From: Chitinophagaceae bacterium
GTDB taxonomy: Bacteria; Bacteroidota; Bacteroidia; Chitinophagales; Chitinophagaceae
Assembly (NCBI GenBank): GCA_947483345.1
Contig: CANKNL010000020.1
Span: 1 to 18,493, forward strand
DNA length: 18,493 bases
Direction: 5' to 3'
The notes beneath the pieces were generated by a model. The model was given only the letters and a program-made list of their open reading frames with translations. It had not been told where the DNA came from and searched no databases. The translations under genes and the position numbers were made by a program. This document shows positions 1-7,462 of the stretch, piece by piece (the first letter of the stretch is position 1; each line of letters begins with the position of its first letter).

Positions 1-27
1 GATTAAAGCAGGCTGCTCAAAATGTAT

Positions 28-58
28 TTTGAAGAAGAACGGTTTTTCTTTATTTTTG
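28..58 (+). promoter_or_regulatory. Bacteroidota-type promoter of tRNA-His
   Basis: TTTG at 28-31 and TATTTTTG at 51-58 are separated by 19 bases. This matches the Bacteroidota sigma-ABfr consensus (TTTG at -33, TAnnTTTG at -7). Transcription would start around 62-65, about ten bases before the tRNA, so the 5' leader is short. The match is read directly from sequence; activity is inferred. Confidence 0.65.
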
Positions 59-73
59 CCGTCAGTTAAAAAT

Positions 74-148
74 GGTAGTCGTAGCTCAGTTGGTTAGAGC
101 ATCAGATTGTGATTCTGAGGGTCGGGGGTTCGAGCCCCCTCGATTACC
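74..148 (+). tRNA. tRNA-His (anticodon GTG)
   Basis: A full cloverleaf can be folded. The acceptor stem 75-81 pairs with 141-147. The D stem is 84-87/97-100. The anticodon stem 102-106/114-118 is perfect, with loop 107-113 carrying anticodon GTG at 109-111. The T stem is 124-128/136-140 with loop TTCGAGC. The histidine identity element is encoded: an extra G at -1 (base 74) opposes discriminator C73 (base 148), giving an eighth acceptor pair. No CCA is encoded; the next bases are CT. It is a single-gene transcription unit flanked by its own promoter and terminator. Confidence 0.97.
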
Positions 149-153
149 CTGAT

Positions 154-190
154 AAAAGTTCCCTGGTTATGCTGGGGACTTTTTATTTTT
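154..190 (+). terminator. Rho-independent terminator of tRNA-His
   Basis: The left arm 154-163 (AAAAGTTCCC) pairs with 174-183 (GGGGACTTTT), with one G-T wobble and a ten-base loop, and runs into a T-rich tract to 190. It begins six bases after the tRNA. Bases 191-345, between here and the next gene, hold no recognised gene or structure. The closest -7-like match there is TATTTTTA at 334-341, one base off consensus and without a -33 partner. Confidence 0.85.
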
Positions 191-345
191 ATATTAATTT
201 TAATCTGGTTATTACTGATATGGATTCAAGCCTGTTTTTGCCGTTCATCACTGGCTATTTCCGAAAATCTGCTTTAACAAAACATTATTCCAATAGTTGC
301 GTTTAGTTTAAGTGTAAACAATCGTTTTTCCTTTATTTTTACAGT

Positions 346-2508
346 ATGCAGAAAATTGCACAATTTATGATGAGTAAAAAATTTATTCCGGTAATATTGA
401 TTCTTACCGCTGGTAGTCTTTTTTTGGCGTTTCAAACACAGGGTAAATCCGATCGGGATAATCCAAAATCCAAATACACAAAAATTATCAGACATGTGGG
501 ATTGTTGCTCGAGCAGGGTCACTATAGTCCTAAAGCCATTGATGATCAGTTTTCGAAATTGGTTTTGAAAAAATTTATTCAGGAACTGGATGGGGATAAA
601 AATGTTTTTTTACAGTCGGACATAGAAAGCTTTAAAAAATTCGAAAATAAAATTGATGATGAGATACATGGCGCAGAACTCATATCATTTTTCTCTATCA
701 GCGATGTGTATATCAACCGGCTAAAAGAAACGGCAGGTTTATATACCGATATTCTTTCGAAACCTTTTGATTTTTTAAAAGCTGAAGAAGTGATGCTCGA
801 CAGAGAGAAATTAGATAATCCGAAAACAGAATCAGAACGAAAAAGTATATGGAGAAAACGGCTAAAATACCTGACGCTGGAAAGACTTAACATGATGCTG
901 GATGACAGAGAAAAGAATACGGGTAAGGCCGATTTTAAATTTAAGGCCGACTCTACATTGGAAAGAGAAGCAAGAGATGCTGTTAGAAAACAAATTGACC
1001 GGTATTTTGCCACTAAAATAACCCGTGAAAATAATGATGAAAATTTCAGCACTTTCATTAATGCCATTACAGGTAATATGGATCCCCACACCAATTATTT
1101 TGCACCGGTTGATAAAAGATCATTTGAAGAGGATCTGAAAGGCAGCTTTTATGGCATAGGCGCCCAATTGAAAGAAGATGATGGAAAAATAAAAATATCG
1201 GCACTCATTACCGGCGGACCAGCCTGGAAGGGCGGTGAATTAAAAGCAGAAGATGAGGTTATTAAAGTGGCTCAGGGAAAAGAAGAACCGGTGGACGTAA
1301 CAGGATATTCTGTAACTGATGCGGTTAAAATTATCAGGGGAGCCAAAAAAGGTACAGAAGTAAGATTAACGGTTAGGCGGTTGGATGGTTCTGTACACGT
1401 TATTCCTATTATCAGAGACGAAATAAAATTAGATGATAAGTTTGCCAAAAGTGCCATCATTAACAGCGATCATAAAGTAGGGTATATTTATTTACCCGAA
1501 TTTTATGTAGATTTTGCTAATCCAAATGGGGCAAAATGCTCGGATGATATTGCCAAAGAAATAGAGAAATTAAAGGCCGAAAATGTAGAGGGCATCATCA
1601 TGGATTTACGTGGTAATGGCGGAGGCTCATTACCCGAAGTGGTAAAAATGGTGGGATTGTTTATTGAAGATGGACCGGTTTGTGTTGTAAAAGGCCGTGA
1701 GGAAAAACCTTACCAATGGAAAGATAAAGATAAAAGCGTTTTGTACACAGGTCCCTTAACCGTATTGGTTGATGAGTTTAGTGCCAGTGCTTCCGAAATA
1801 TTTGCAGCAGCTATACAGGACTATAAACGCGGTATTGTTATTGGCAGCACGTCTACCTATGGTAAAGGTACGGTTCAACGCAATATCCCTTTAAATCCCG
1901 AAAGTGAGAATGGCCTGTTTAGCAACAAAGAAGTAGAGGATTTGGGTTCTGTTAAATTGACCCTGCAAAAGTTTTACCGGATAAACGGCGGGGCTACTCA
2001 ATTAAAAGGCGTAACACCGGATATTGTTATTCCCGACCGTATGGAATATTTAAAATTTCGTGAAAAAGACAACGACGCCTCTTTGACCTGGGATGAAATT
2101 GGTAAATCGGATTATAAAACCTGGACAAGTACCATCAGCAATGATGCTGTGATCAAATACAGCGGTCAGCAGATCGCCAATAATACAACTTTTAATAAAA
2201 TAAAAGAAAGTATCAGCTGGCTGGAAAAATATAATGATAAGCCCTATTCTTTAAATTTAAAACAGTATAAAGAAGAGCAAAAACAGTTTAAAGTAAAACT
2301 GAAAGAACTGGATGACCTGTACAAGATAAATAAAGAACTGAGCGTAAAAAATATCGCTGCTGATACGGTTGACATCAATGCAGCTAAAGAAAAAATTGAA
2401 AAAAATACACAGTGGCTAAAAAGAGTGAGTAAAGATATTTATATAGATGAAACCGTTAAAGTGATGAATAATATGATTACTCAATCTGCCACGGCAAAAC
2501 GTGATTAG
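346..2508 (+). CDS. prc: Carboxy-terminal processing (tail-specific) protease, S41A family
   Basis: A 720-residue Prc/Tsp-type protease that degrades or trims periplasmic proteins from their C-termini. Residues 12-29 form a hydrophobic segment, either signal peptide or membrane anchor. An N-terminal helical domain follows, then a PDZ domain at about 262-345 and the S41 catalytic core at about 370-565. The catalytic dyad is recognisable: Ser481 in FSASASE and Lys507 in TYGKGTVQ, with the GNGGG oxyanion region at 423-427. The remaining 130 or so residues, lysine-rich and helical, match the C-terminal domain specific to long Prc proteins. The length is close to E. coli Prc (about 680). The start is ATG 346; ATG 367 and 370 are in-frame alternatives that would still keep the hydrophobic segment. 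No clear Shine-Dalgarno is present, as usual in this phylum. The gene is monocistronic, with a strong terminator after the stop. Family assignment is secure; natural substrates cannot be inferred. Confidence 0.95.
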   Translation: MQKIAQFMMSKKFIPVILILTAGSLFLAFQTQGKSDRDNPKSKYTKIIRHVGLLLEQGHYSPKAIDDQFSKLVLKKFIQELDGDKNVFLQSDIESFKKFENKIDDEIHGAELISFFSISDVYINRLKETAGLYTDILSKPFDFLKAEEVMLDREKLDNPKTESERKSIWRKRLKYLTLERLNMMLDDREKNTGKADFKFKADSTLEREARDAVRKQIDRYFATKITRENNDENFSTFINAITGNMDPHTNYFAPVDKRSFEEDLKGSFYGIGAQLKEDDGKIKISALITGGPAWKGGELKAEDEVIKVAQGKEEPVDVTGYSVTDAVKIIRGAKKGTEVRLTVRRLDGSVHVIPIIRDEIKLDDKFAKSAIINSDHKVGYIYLPEFYVDFANPNGAKCSDDIAKEIEKLKAENVEGIIMDLRGNGGGSLPEVVKMVGLFIEDGPVCVVKGREEKPYQWKDKDKSVLYTGPLTVLVDEFSASASEIFAAAIQDYKRGIVIGSTSTYGKGTVQRNIPLNPESENGLFSNKEVEDLGSVKLTLQKFYRINGGATQLKGVTPDIVIPDRMEYLKFREKDNDASLTWDEIGKSDYKTWTSTISNDAVIKYSGQQIANNTTFNKIKESISWLEKYNDKPYSLNLKQYKEEQKQFKVKLKELDDLYKINKELSVKNIAADTVDINAAKEKIEKNTQWLKRVSKDIYIDETVKVMNNMITQSATAKRD

Positions 2509-2540
2509 CTTAAATTAAAAATTGACAAATACAGGTCTTA

Positions 2541-2577
2541 AAAAAATCCGTCTTGTTTAAAACAAGACGGATTTTTT
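2541..2577. terminator. Bidirectional terminator between converging prc and DinB-family genes
   Basis: A perfect 17-bp inverted repeat (2541-2557 with 2561-2577) closes over a three-base loop. It is G/C-bearing in the middle (CCGTCTTG) and has A/T runs at both bases, so it provides a U tract on either strand. The prc stop is 32 bases before it. The right arm overlaps the first two bases of the minus-strand DinB stop codon (2576-2578), so the DinB coding region reaches into the hairpin. Confidence 0.9.
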
Positions 2578-3091
2578 ATTTTGAAAGATATTTATCTTCA
2601 ATCACTTTTTGGTGATGATAAAAATGTCCTATGGTAATAAAGCCAAGACTCTGTACAGATGCCGGATTGTTATTGGACAGGCCAAAGCTGGTCATCATGT
2701 CATCTGAAAAACTATTAAATAACCATTCGGTTGACTGCCTGACAGCCATAAATTCTTCTACCAGGTTCTGCCAGGTTCGTGCATTTGCATGGGCATTGGC
2801 TGCATAATCATTTTCATTAAAACCGGGTAGTGAAGCGGTTTCTTTTCTGGAAAAACACAGTGCCCGGTAGTTAAATATTCTTTCTGTATCAATGATATGC
2901 TGCAATACTTCTTTTATTGTCCATTTGCCGGCTGCATAAGCATATATAGAGCGCTCTTCGGTGATGGCAGATAAAAAATTGTTTATAACCGGCCATTGGT
3001 TACTGAATGCGGCAGACAGGTCTTCTTCGGGCACCTGATCAACGTATTGTTTAAAATAAACTGGATAAGCTGTTGTTGATGGTTTTGGCAT
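2576..3091 (-). CDS. DinB/DUF664-like four-helix-bundle protein
   Basis: A 171-residue soluble protein of the DinB/YfiT-like superfamily, four-helix bundles that bind a divalent metal through three histidines. The expected pattern is visible: His65 in the helix LQHIIDTERIF, and the GHxxHH block at 155-160 (His156 and His160 spaced as HxxxH) near the C-terminus. The W-T/S-xxExLxHIxD-E-R segment (57-71) is typical. Some relatives are thiol-dependent transferases (bacillithiol, mycothiol), but most Bacteroidota members are uncharacterised, so no substrate is assigned. ATG start at 3091. It lies 22 bases downstream of the S8 protease gene and is probably co-transcribed with it. The stop codon lies inside the terminator hairpin. 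Confidence 0.85.
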   Translation of the reverse strand: MPKPSTTAYPVYFKQYVDQVPEEDLSAAFSNQWPVINNFLSAITEERSIYAYAAGKWTIKEVLQHIIDTERIFNYRALCFSRKETASLPGFNENDYAANAHANARTWQNLVEEFMAVRQSTEWLFNSFSDDMMTSFGLSNNNPASVQSLGFITIGHFYHHQKVIEDKYLSK

Positions 3092-3113
3092 GTGTATCTA
3101 GGTTAAGTGTTTT

Positions 3114-4808
3114 TTATCCTTTATTATTCCTTTTCATTTTTGATTTTGGCAGGGTCTCGTTTTTATTCTCACCAACCAAAGTAGCCGCTAACTTAACCGC
3201 TTCATAAGCATTTACAATGCCACCGGTTTTGGAAATATCACTCATGTAAACCAATTCATCGGTGCCGGGTTTAGTCACTTTTTCCTTTGGTTGCCGAACC
3301 GATTTTTCGATTACATATTTGATTTGTTTTGCCGACAGGGAAGGGAAATATTCCATTGTAAGAGCTGCAATGCCTGCCACTAACGGACAAGCCATACTGG
3401 TACCGCTTAAATTGCCGTAATTATTACCGCCCGGTAAGGTTGAATATATTTTTGCACCCGGAGCAAATACATCAACCTCATTTTTACCGTAATTACTAAA
3501 GGCTGCCGTAAAACTGCCCGATGTGGGTTCGGCACTGGCCCCAACAGTAATGGTGCTACCGTTACGGCCGCCATTTATATAAACCGGATTCGGAAAATAA
3601 TAAGTCGTATCTACATTTTTTGCATCATTTCCTGAAGCATGAACCAATAAAACATTTTTACTTTCGGCATAGGCAAAGGCCTCATCCACCCATTGTTTTT
3701 GTGGCGAATAACTTTTGCCAAAACTCATACTGATTACCCGGGCTCCATGATCTACGGCATAACGTATGGCCAATGCAATATCCTTATCATGCTCATCACC
3801 ATCAGGTACAACCTTTAAAGACATGATTTGCACATTATCGGCAATACCATCCATACCTTTACCATTATTACGAACAGCGCCAATGATGCCTGCACAATGT
3901 GTTCCATGCATCGAAAAATCGGCCATGATATCATTGTTGCCATAGTTGCGGTCGTTGATATCATTTTCATTGTCTCCAACAATATTTTTGCGATAGGTTT
4001 CAGGGGCTTTAATTTTTGCCGCCGCTTTTCTTAGTTCACCTTCAAGGTATTCGATATACTCGGCCAGCCCTTCTACAAATTCCTTATTGGATTGATCCAG
4101 CATATTGTTGTCTTTCATCAAGCCCAAAAATTCATTCTTGGCTCTTCGTTCGGCAAAAGATTTTGTGATATAAGCCGTCAATTCATGGCCGGTAAAAGTG
4201 TCTCTGTCCATAGCCTTTTTTAAAATACTGTCGCTGCTCATTAATGACGCATACAGTAATTTTAATGCCGGTATATCTACATCATTAAATTCATCTTCAC
4301 CGTTATCGTTGCCTTGCATTTCTGCTTTTGCCCTCAAAAACATCTCATATTCATACAGGTCGGCCTTTGATAAAGTTGCTTTATCAACTGCTTTATTATC
4401 CCATTTTGATTTGAAGCCATAGTATACACGGGCTCTTTCATCACTATCCACTTTTACATTTCTGCCATCTTTGCTTCCCAAAAAATTCCAGCCATGTACA
4501 TCATCTACATAACCGTTATTGTCATCATCTTTTCCGTTCCCGGGTATTTCTTTAGGGTTATTCCACAGCACCGATTTTAAGTCTTCATGTAAGGTATCAA
4601 TGCCCGAATCTATTACAGCAACAATGACGGTCTTGCTTTTTAAATTATTAGTTTTTATAAACTGGTATGCTTTGGCAACACTAACGCCACTATAGCCATC
4701 AGCTTCTTTATCCATCATATGCCAGCTGTTGGGGATTACACTGGTTTGTGCAAAAGCGGATAGGTTTAAAACAGCAAGTAGAATAAAGATCCTGGAGAAC
4801 TTAATCAT
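3114..4808 (-). CDS. Secreted subtilisin-like serine protease (S8 family)
   Basis: A 564-residue exported protease. Residues 1-21 form a signal peptide (MIKFSRIFILLAVLNLSAFAQ). The full catalytic triad is present: Asp67 in AVIDSGID, His301 in MHGTHCAGI and Ser471 in SGTSMACPLVAG, with oxyanion Asn394 in ASGND. A calcium-binding-like stretch, GNGKDDDNNGYVDD, follows the Asp. Asp and His are 234 residues apart, against a few tens in classical subtilisins. The insert (about 120-290) is charged and largely helical. No T9SS C-terminal sorting domain is visible (the tail is lysine-rich and short), so it is probably periplasmic rather than surface-attached by that route. No separate I9-type propeptide is obvious. 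ATG start. The substrate is unknown. Confidence 0.93.
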   Translation of the reverse strand: MIKFSRIFILLAVLNLSAFAQTSVIPNSWHMMDKEADGYSGVSVAKAYQFIKTNNLKSKTVIVAVIDSGIDTLHEDLKSVLWNNPKEIPGNGKDDDNNGYVDDVHGWNFLGSKDGRNVKVDSDERARVYYGFKSKWDNKAVDKATLSKADLYEYEMFLRAKAEMQGNDNGEDEFNDVDIPALKLLYASLMSSDSILKKAMDRDTFTGHELTAYITKSFAERRAKNEFLGLMKDNNMLDQSNKEFVEGLAEYIEYLEGELRKAAAKIKAPETYRKNIVGDNENDINDRNYGNNDIMADFSMHGTHCAGIIGAVRNNGKGMDGIADNVQIMSLKVVPDGDEHDKDIALAIRYAVDHGARVISMSFGKSYSPQKQWVDEAFAYAESKNVLLVHASGNDAKNVDTTYYFPNPVYINGGRNGSTITVGASAEPTSGSFTAAFSNYGKNEVDVFAPGAKIYSTLPGGNNYGNLSGTSMACPLVAGIAALTMEYFPSLSAKQIKYVIEKSVRQPKEKVTKPGTDELVYMSDISKTGGIVNAYEAVKLAATLVGENKNETLPKSKMKRNNKG

Positions 4809-4835
4809 AAATGAACATTTGTTTAAGTAAAAGTA

Positions 4836-4864
4836 AATGGTATGTGTATACGAGCCATACCATT
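4836..4864 (-). terminator. Hairpin between the ALDH and S8 protease genes, possible weak terminator
   Basis: A perfect 9-bp inverted repeat (AATGGTATG 4836-4844, CATACCATT 4856-4864) with an 11-base loop, in the 75-base gap between two minus-strand genes. On the minus strand it is followed by a mixed T-rich stretch (TACTTTTACTT) rather than a clean U run. It could end ALDH transcription or be a regulatory element of the protease gene. Both roles are inference. Confidence 0.4.
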
Positions 4865-4883
4865 CCTGTTTATTTGCAAAACT

Positions 4884-6407
4884 TTATAAATTAAATTTAA
4901 TGCCCTGTGCCAAAGGCAACTTGTTGGTATAATTAATGGTATTGGTTTGCCTGCGCATGTAAACTTTCCAGGCATCACTGCCACTTTCCCTACCGCCTCC
5001 GGTTTCTTTTTCGCCACCAAATGCCCCGCCAATTTCGGCACCTGATGTGCCAATGTTTACATTGGCTATACCACAATCACTGCCTGCCTGCGATAAGAAT
5101 TGTTCTGCCTGTCTGAGGTTATTGGTCATAATGGCTGAGGATAAGCCCTGTGGTACGCCGTTTTGTAATGCAATGGCCTCATCCAGTGTTTTATATTTTA
5201 TCAGGTATAAAATGGGTGCAAACGTTTCATGTTGTACGATCTTAAAATCGTTTTTCACTTCTGCAATACAAGGTTTAACATAGCAACCACTGTCATAACC
5301 TTTGCCTTTAACAAGGCCTCCTTCAACAATGAATTTGCCACCTTCAGCCTTACACTTTTCAATTGCCTCCAGATACATTTTAACGGCCTCTTTATCAATA
5401 AGTGGTCCCACATGATTTTTTTCATTTAACGGGTTACCAATTTTTACCTGGCCATAGGCATGCACCAGTTTGTCTTTAAATTTATTGTAAATTTTTTCAT
5501 GAATGATCAAGCGGCGCGTAGAGGTACAACGTTGACCGGCTGTACCAATGGCACCAAAAGCCGCACCAATGAGTGCCATATCCAAGTCTGCATTTTCGGT
5601 TATGATGATGGCATTGTTGCCGCCCAGTTCCAATAAACTTCTGCCTAGGCGCTGTCCAACAGCAGCCCCAACGGCTTTTCCCATTCTTGTACTGCCCGTT
5701 GCAGATACCAAGGGTATTCTTACATCCCGGCTCATCCATTCTCCCACCTCTCGTCCTCCAATGATCATATTTGAAACACCTTCGGGAACATTATTTTTTT
5801 TGAGTACTGATTGAATGATATGTTGACAGGCGATACCACATAATGGTGCTTTTTCACTGGGCTTCCAAACACAAACATCGCCACAAACCCATGCCAAAGC
5901 CGCATTCCAGCTCCAAACGGCAACCGGGAAATTAAAAGCAGATATCACACCAACTATTCCCAATGGATGATATTGTTCATACATTCTGTGGCCCGGCCTT
6001 TCGCTGTGCATGGTTAAGCCATGTAACTGGCGTGAAAGGCCCACGGCAAAATCGCAGATATCAATCATTTCCTGAACTTCGCCCAGGCCTTCCTGTAAGC
6101 TCTTACCCATTTCATAACTTACCAGTTGCCCAAGGTCATTTTTATTTTTTCTGAGCTCATCACCAATCTGCCGTACGATGTCGCCACGCCTGGGAGCAGG
6201 CCAGGTACGCCATTCGGCAAATGCTGTTTGTGCTTTTTTGATAACGGCTTCATATGCTTTTGCATCAGTGCCGGTAACCGAGCCAATTAATTTTCCATCA
6301 ACAGGCGAATAGGAATTCAGTTTTTCGCCATTGCTTTTAAGCCAGGTTAAACCGGTAGAAACACCATTATTACTGACTTGTATTTTTAATGCTTTTAAAA
6401 ATTTCAT
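4884..6407 (-). CDS. ALDH7 (antiquitin) family aldehyde dehydrogenase, probable L-aminoadipate-semialdehyde dehydrogenase
   Basis: A 507-residue NAD(P)-dependent aldehyde dehydrogenase. The active site is intact: Cys294 in GQRCTSTRR, Glu260 in LELGGNN, the SAFNFPVAVWSWN stretch from 156 holding the catalytic Asn, and WKPSEKAP in the cofactor site. The C-terminal block GGGRESGSDAWKVYMRR followed by TNTINY and LPLAQGIKF is close to the antiquitin/ALDH7 signature, which points to oxidation of 2-aminoadipate 6-semialdehyde / piperideine-6-carboxylate in lysine degradation (bacterial AmaB/Pcd). Cytoplasmic; length normal for the family. ATG start at 6407. No other lysine-catabolic gene is nearby, so the pathway rests on family resemblance alone. 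The 140-base gap to panB upstream contains the heptad array. Confidence 0.9.
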   Translation of the reverse strand: MKFLKALKIQVSNNGVSTGLTWLKSNGEKLNSYSPVDGKLIGSVTGTDAKAYEAVIKKAQTAFAEWRTWPAPRRGDIVRQIGDELRKNKNDLGQLVSYEMGKSLQEGLGEVQEMIDICDFAVGLSRQLHGLTMHSERPGHRMYEQYHPLGIVGVISAFNFPVAVWSWNAALAWVCGDVCVWKPSEKAPLCGIACQHIIQSVLKKNNVPEGVSNMIIGGREVGEWMSRDVRIPLVSATGSTRMGKAVGAAVGQRLGRSLLELGGNNAIIITENADLDMALIGAAFGAIGTAGQRCTSTRRLIIHEKIYNKFKDKLVHAYGQVKIGNPLNEKNHVGPLIDKEAVKMYLEAIEKCKAEGGKFIVEGGLVKGKGYDSGCYVKPCIAEVKNDFKIVQHETFAPILYLIKYKTLDEAIALQNGVPQGLSSAIMTNNLRQAEQFLSQAGSDCGIANVNIGTSGAEIGGAFGGEKETGGGRESGSDAWKVYMRRQTNTINYTNKLPLAQGIKFNL

Positions 6408-6447
6408 ATAGCTGATATTTGACTTTGAGGCTGCAAGTTACGAAGAA

Positions 6448-6547
6448 CAGTTTGCAGTGGGCAGTTGGCCGTTTAGGGCCTTTTAATTTAAAAGCTTTTT
6501 AAATAGCTGGGACTTACTGCCCACTGCCAACTGTGGACTGCCAACTA
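6448..6547. repeat. Period-7 CAGTnnn repeat arrays in inverted orientation
   Basis: Three consecutive heptads CAGTttg, CAGTggg, CAGTtgg occupy 6448-6468. Five heptads of the reverse complement (nnnACTG: cttACTG, cccACTG, ccaACTG, tggACTG, ccaACTA) occupy 6513-6547 and end exactly where the panB stop codon (6548-6550, minus strand) begins. The two arrays face each other. Arms 6448-6465 and 6516-6533 pair at 17 of 18 positions, enclosing an A/T-rich 50-base loop that holds its own short palindromes (GGCC...GGCC, AAAAGCTTTT). I recall similar CAGTTGGCAGT strings between genes in other Bacteroidota. Their role is unknown; ending panB transcription is one possibility. Confidence 0.75.
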
Positions 6548-7363
6548 CTAATACTGCTCATTTTCGTTGGGGAAATCTTTACTTTTTACATCTGTAATAT
6601 ACTGTTTAACGGCACCGTCAATCTGTTCGTGCAGGTTCAGGTATTTTCTTAAAAACCGGGGCTTAAAATCTACATTAATACCCAACATATCATGCATTAC
6701 AAGTACTTGCCCATCACAATCGCCACCGGCACCAATGCCAATAGTTGGTATGTGTAAACTTTCACTTACTTCTTTTGCCAAGGCAGCAGGAATTTTTTCA
6801 AGCACAATGGCAAAAGCGCCGGCTTCCTGCAACAGCAGGGCATCTTTTTTTAGTTTAGATGCTTCATCAATTTCTTTGGCTCTTACCGTGTAAGTACCAA
6901 ATTTATAAATGCTTTGTGGTGTTAAACCCAAATGTCCCATTACCGGTATCCCGGCACTCACAATTTTTTTAACCGAATCAAAAGTCTCTTCACCGCCTTC
7001 TAATTTTAAAGAATGTCCGCCTGTTTCTTTCATGATCTTAATGGCCGAGGCCAGGGCAACATCTGAATTGGATTGATAAGAACCAAAAGGCATATCCACC
7101 ACAACCAAACAACGGTTGATACCCCGAACCACGCTTTGTGCATGGTAGATCATCTGGTCAAGTGTAATAGGCAGCGTGGTTTCATGACCAGCCATCACAT
7201 TACTGGCACTGTCGCCAACCAAAATAATATCAATACCGGCAGCATCAAAAATCTTTGCAAAAGAATAATCGTAAGCCGTGATCATGGAGATCTTTTCTCC
7301 GGCGGCTTTCATTACCTGTAGGGTATGGGTAGTAACTTTTTTAATTTCTTTGTGAACAGACAT
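6548..7363 (-). CDS. panB: 3-methyl-2-oxobutanoate hydroxymethyltransferase (ketopantoate hydroxymethyltransferase)
   Basis: A 271-residue cytoplasmic enzyme that transfers the methylene group of 5,10-methylene-tetrahydrofolate to 2-oxoisovalerate, the first step of pantothenate (coenzyme A) synthesis. It is a single TIM-barrel domain with all family motifs: MITAYDYSFAKI (27-38), the magnesium ligands Asp51 (ILVGDS), Asp90 (VVVDMPFG) and Glu122 (LKLEGG), GHLGLTPQS (143-151), the catalytic Glu189 (AIVLEKIP), and GIGAGGDCDGQVLV (199-212). The length is typical. ATG start at 7363, no visible Shine-Dalgarno. The upstream neighbour on the same strand is the unknown secreted protein, 99 bases away. 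panC lies about 6 kb upstream on the same strand, and no panD or panE is in the window. Confidence 0.97.
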   Translation of the reverse strand: MSVHKEIKKVTTHTLQVMKAAGEKISMITAYDYSFAKIFDAAGIDIILVGDSASNVMAGHETTLPITLDQMIYHAQSVVRGINRCLVVVDMPFGSYQSNSDVALASAIKIMKETGGHSLKLEGGEETFDSVKKIVSAGIPVMGHLGLTPQSIYKFGTYTVRAKEIDEASKLKKDALLLQEAGAFAIVLEKIPAALAKEVSESLHIPTIGIGAGGDCDGQVLVMHDMLGINVDFKPRFLRKYLNLHEQIDGAVKQYITDVKSKDFPNENEQY

Positions 7364-7462
7364 AATGCGTTGTTTTAATTAACTGAGATGCTGGTGGAGT
7401 TGGCTCTGCATTAGAATAAAACAAATCCGGGGAGCAATGAAAGTGTAAATGTAAAAAGAAAT

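Noticed and set aside
109..306. 65-codon plus-strand open frame starting inside the tRNA
   Set aside because: It begins within the tRNA-His anticodon arm and runs through the terminator hairpin; the protein has no recognisable features.
334..341. TATTTTTA as a -7 box for prc
   Set aside because: One base off the TAnnTTTG consensus, four bases from the ATG, and no TTTG at a suitable upstream distance.
579..1094. 171-codon minus-strand frame antisense to prc
   Set aside because: Serine- and leucine-rich shadow frame of a confidently identified gene; no domain, no promoter.
6567..6893. 108-codon plus-strand frame antisense to panB
   Set aside because: Cysteine/serine-rich composition typical of an antisense shadow; panB is certain on the other strand.
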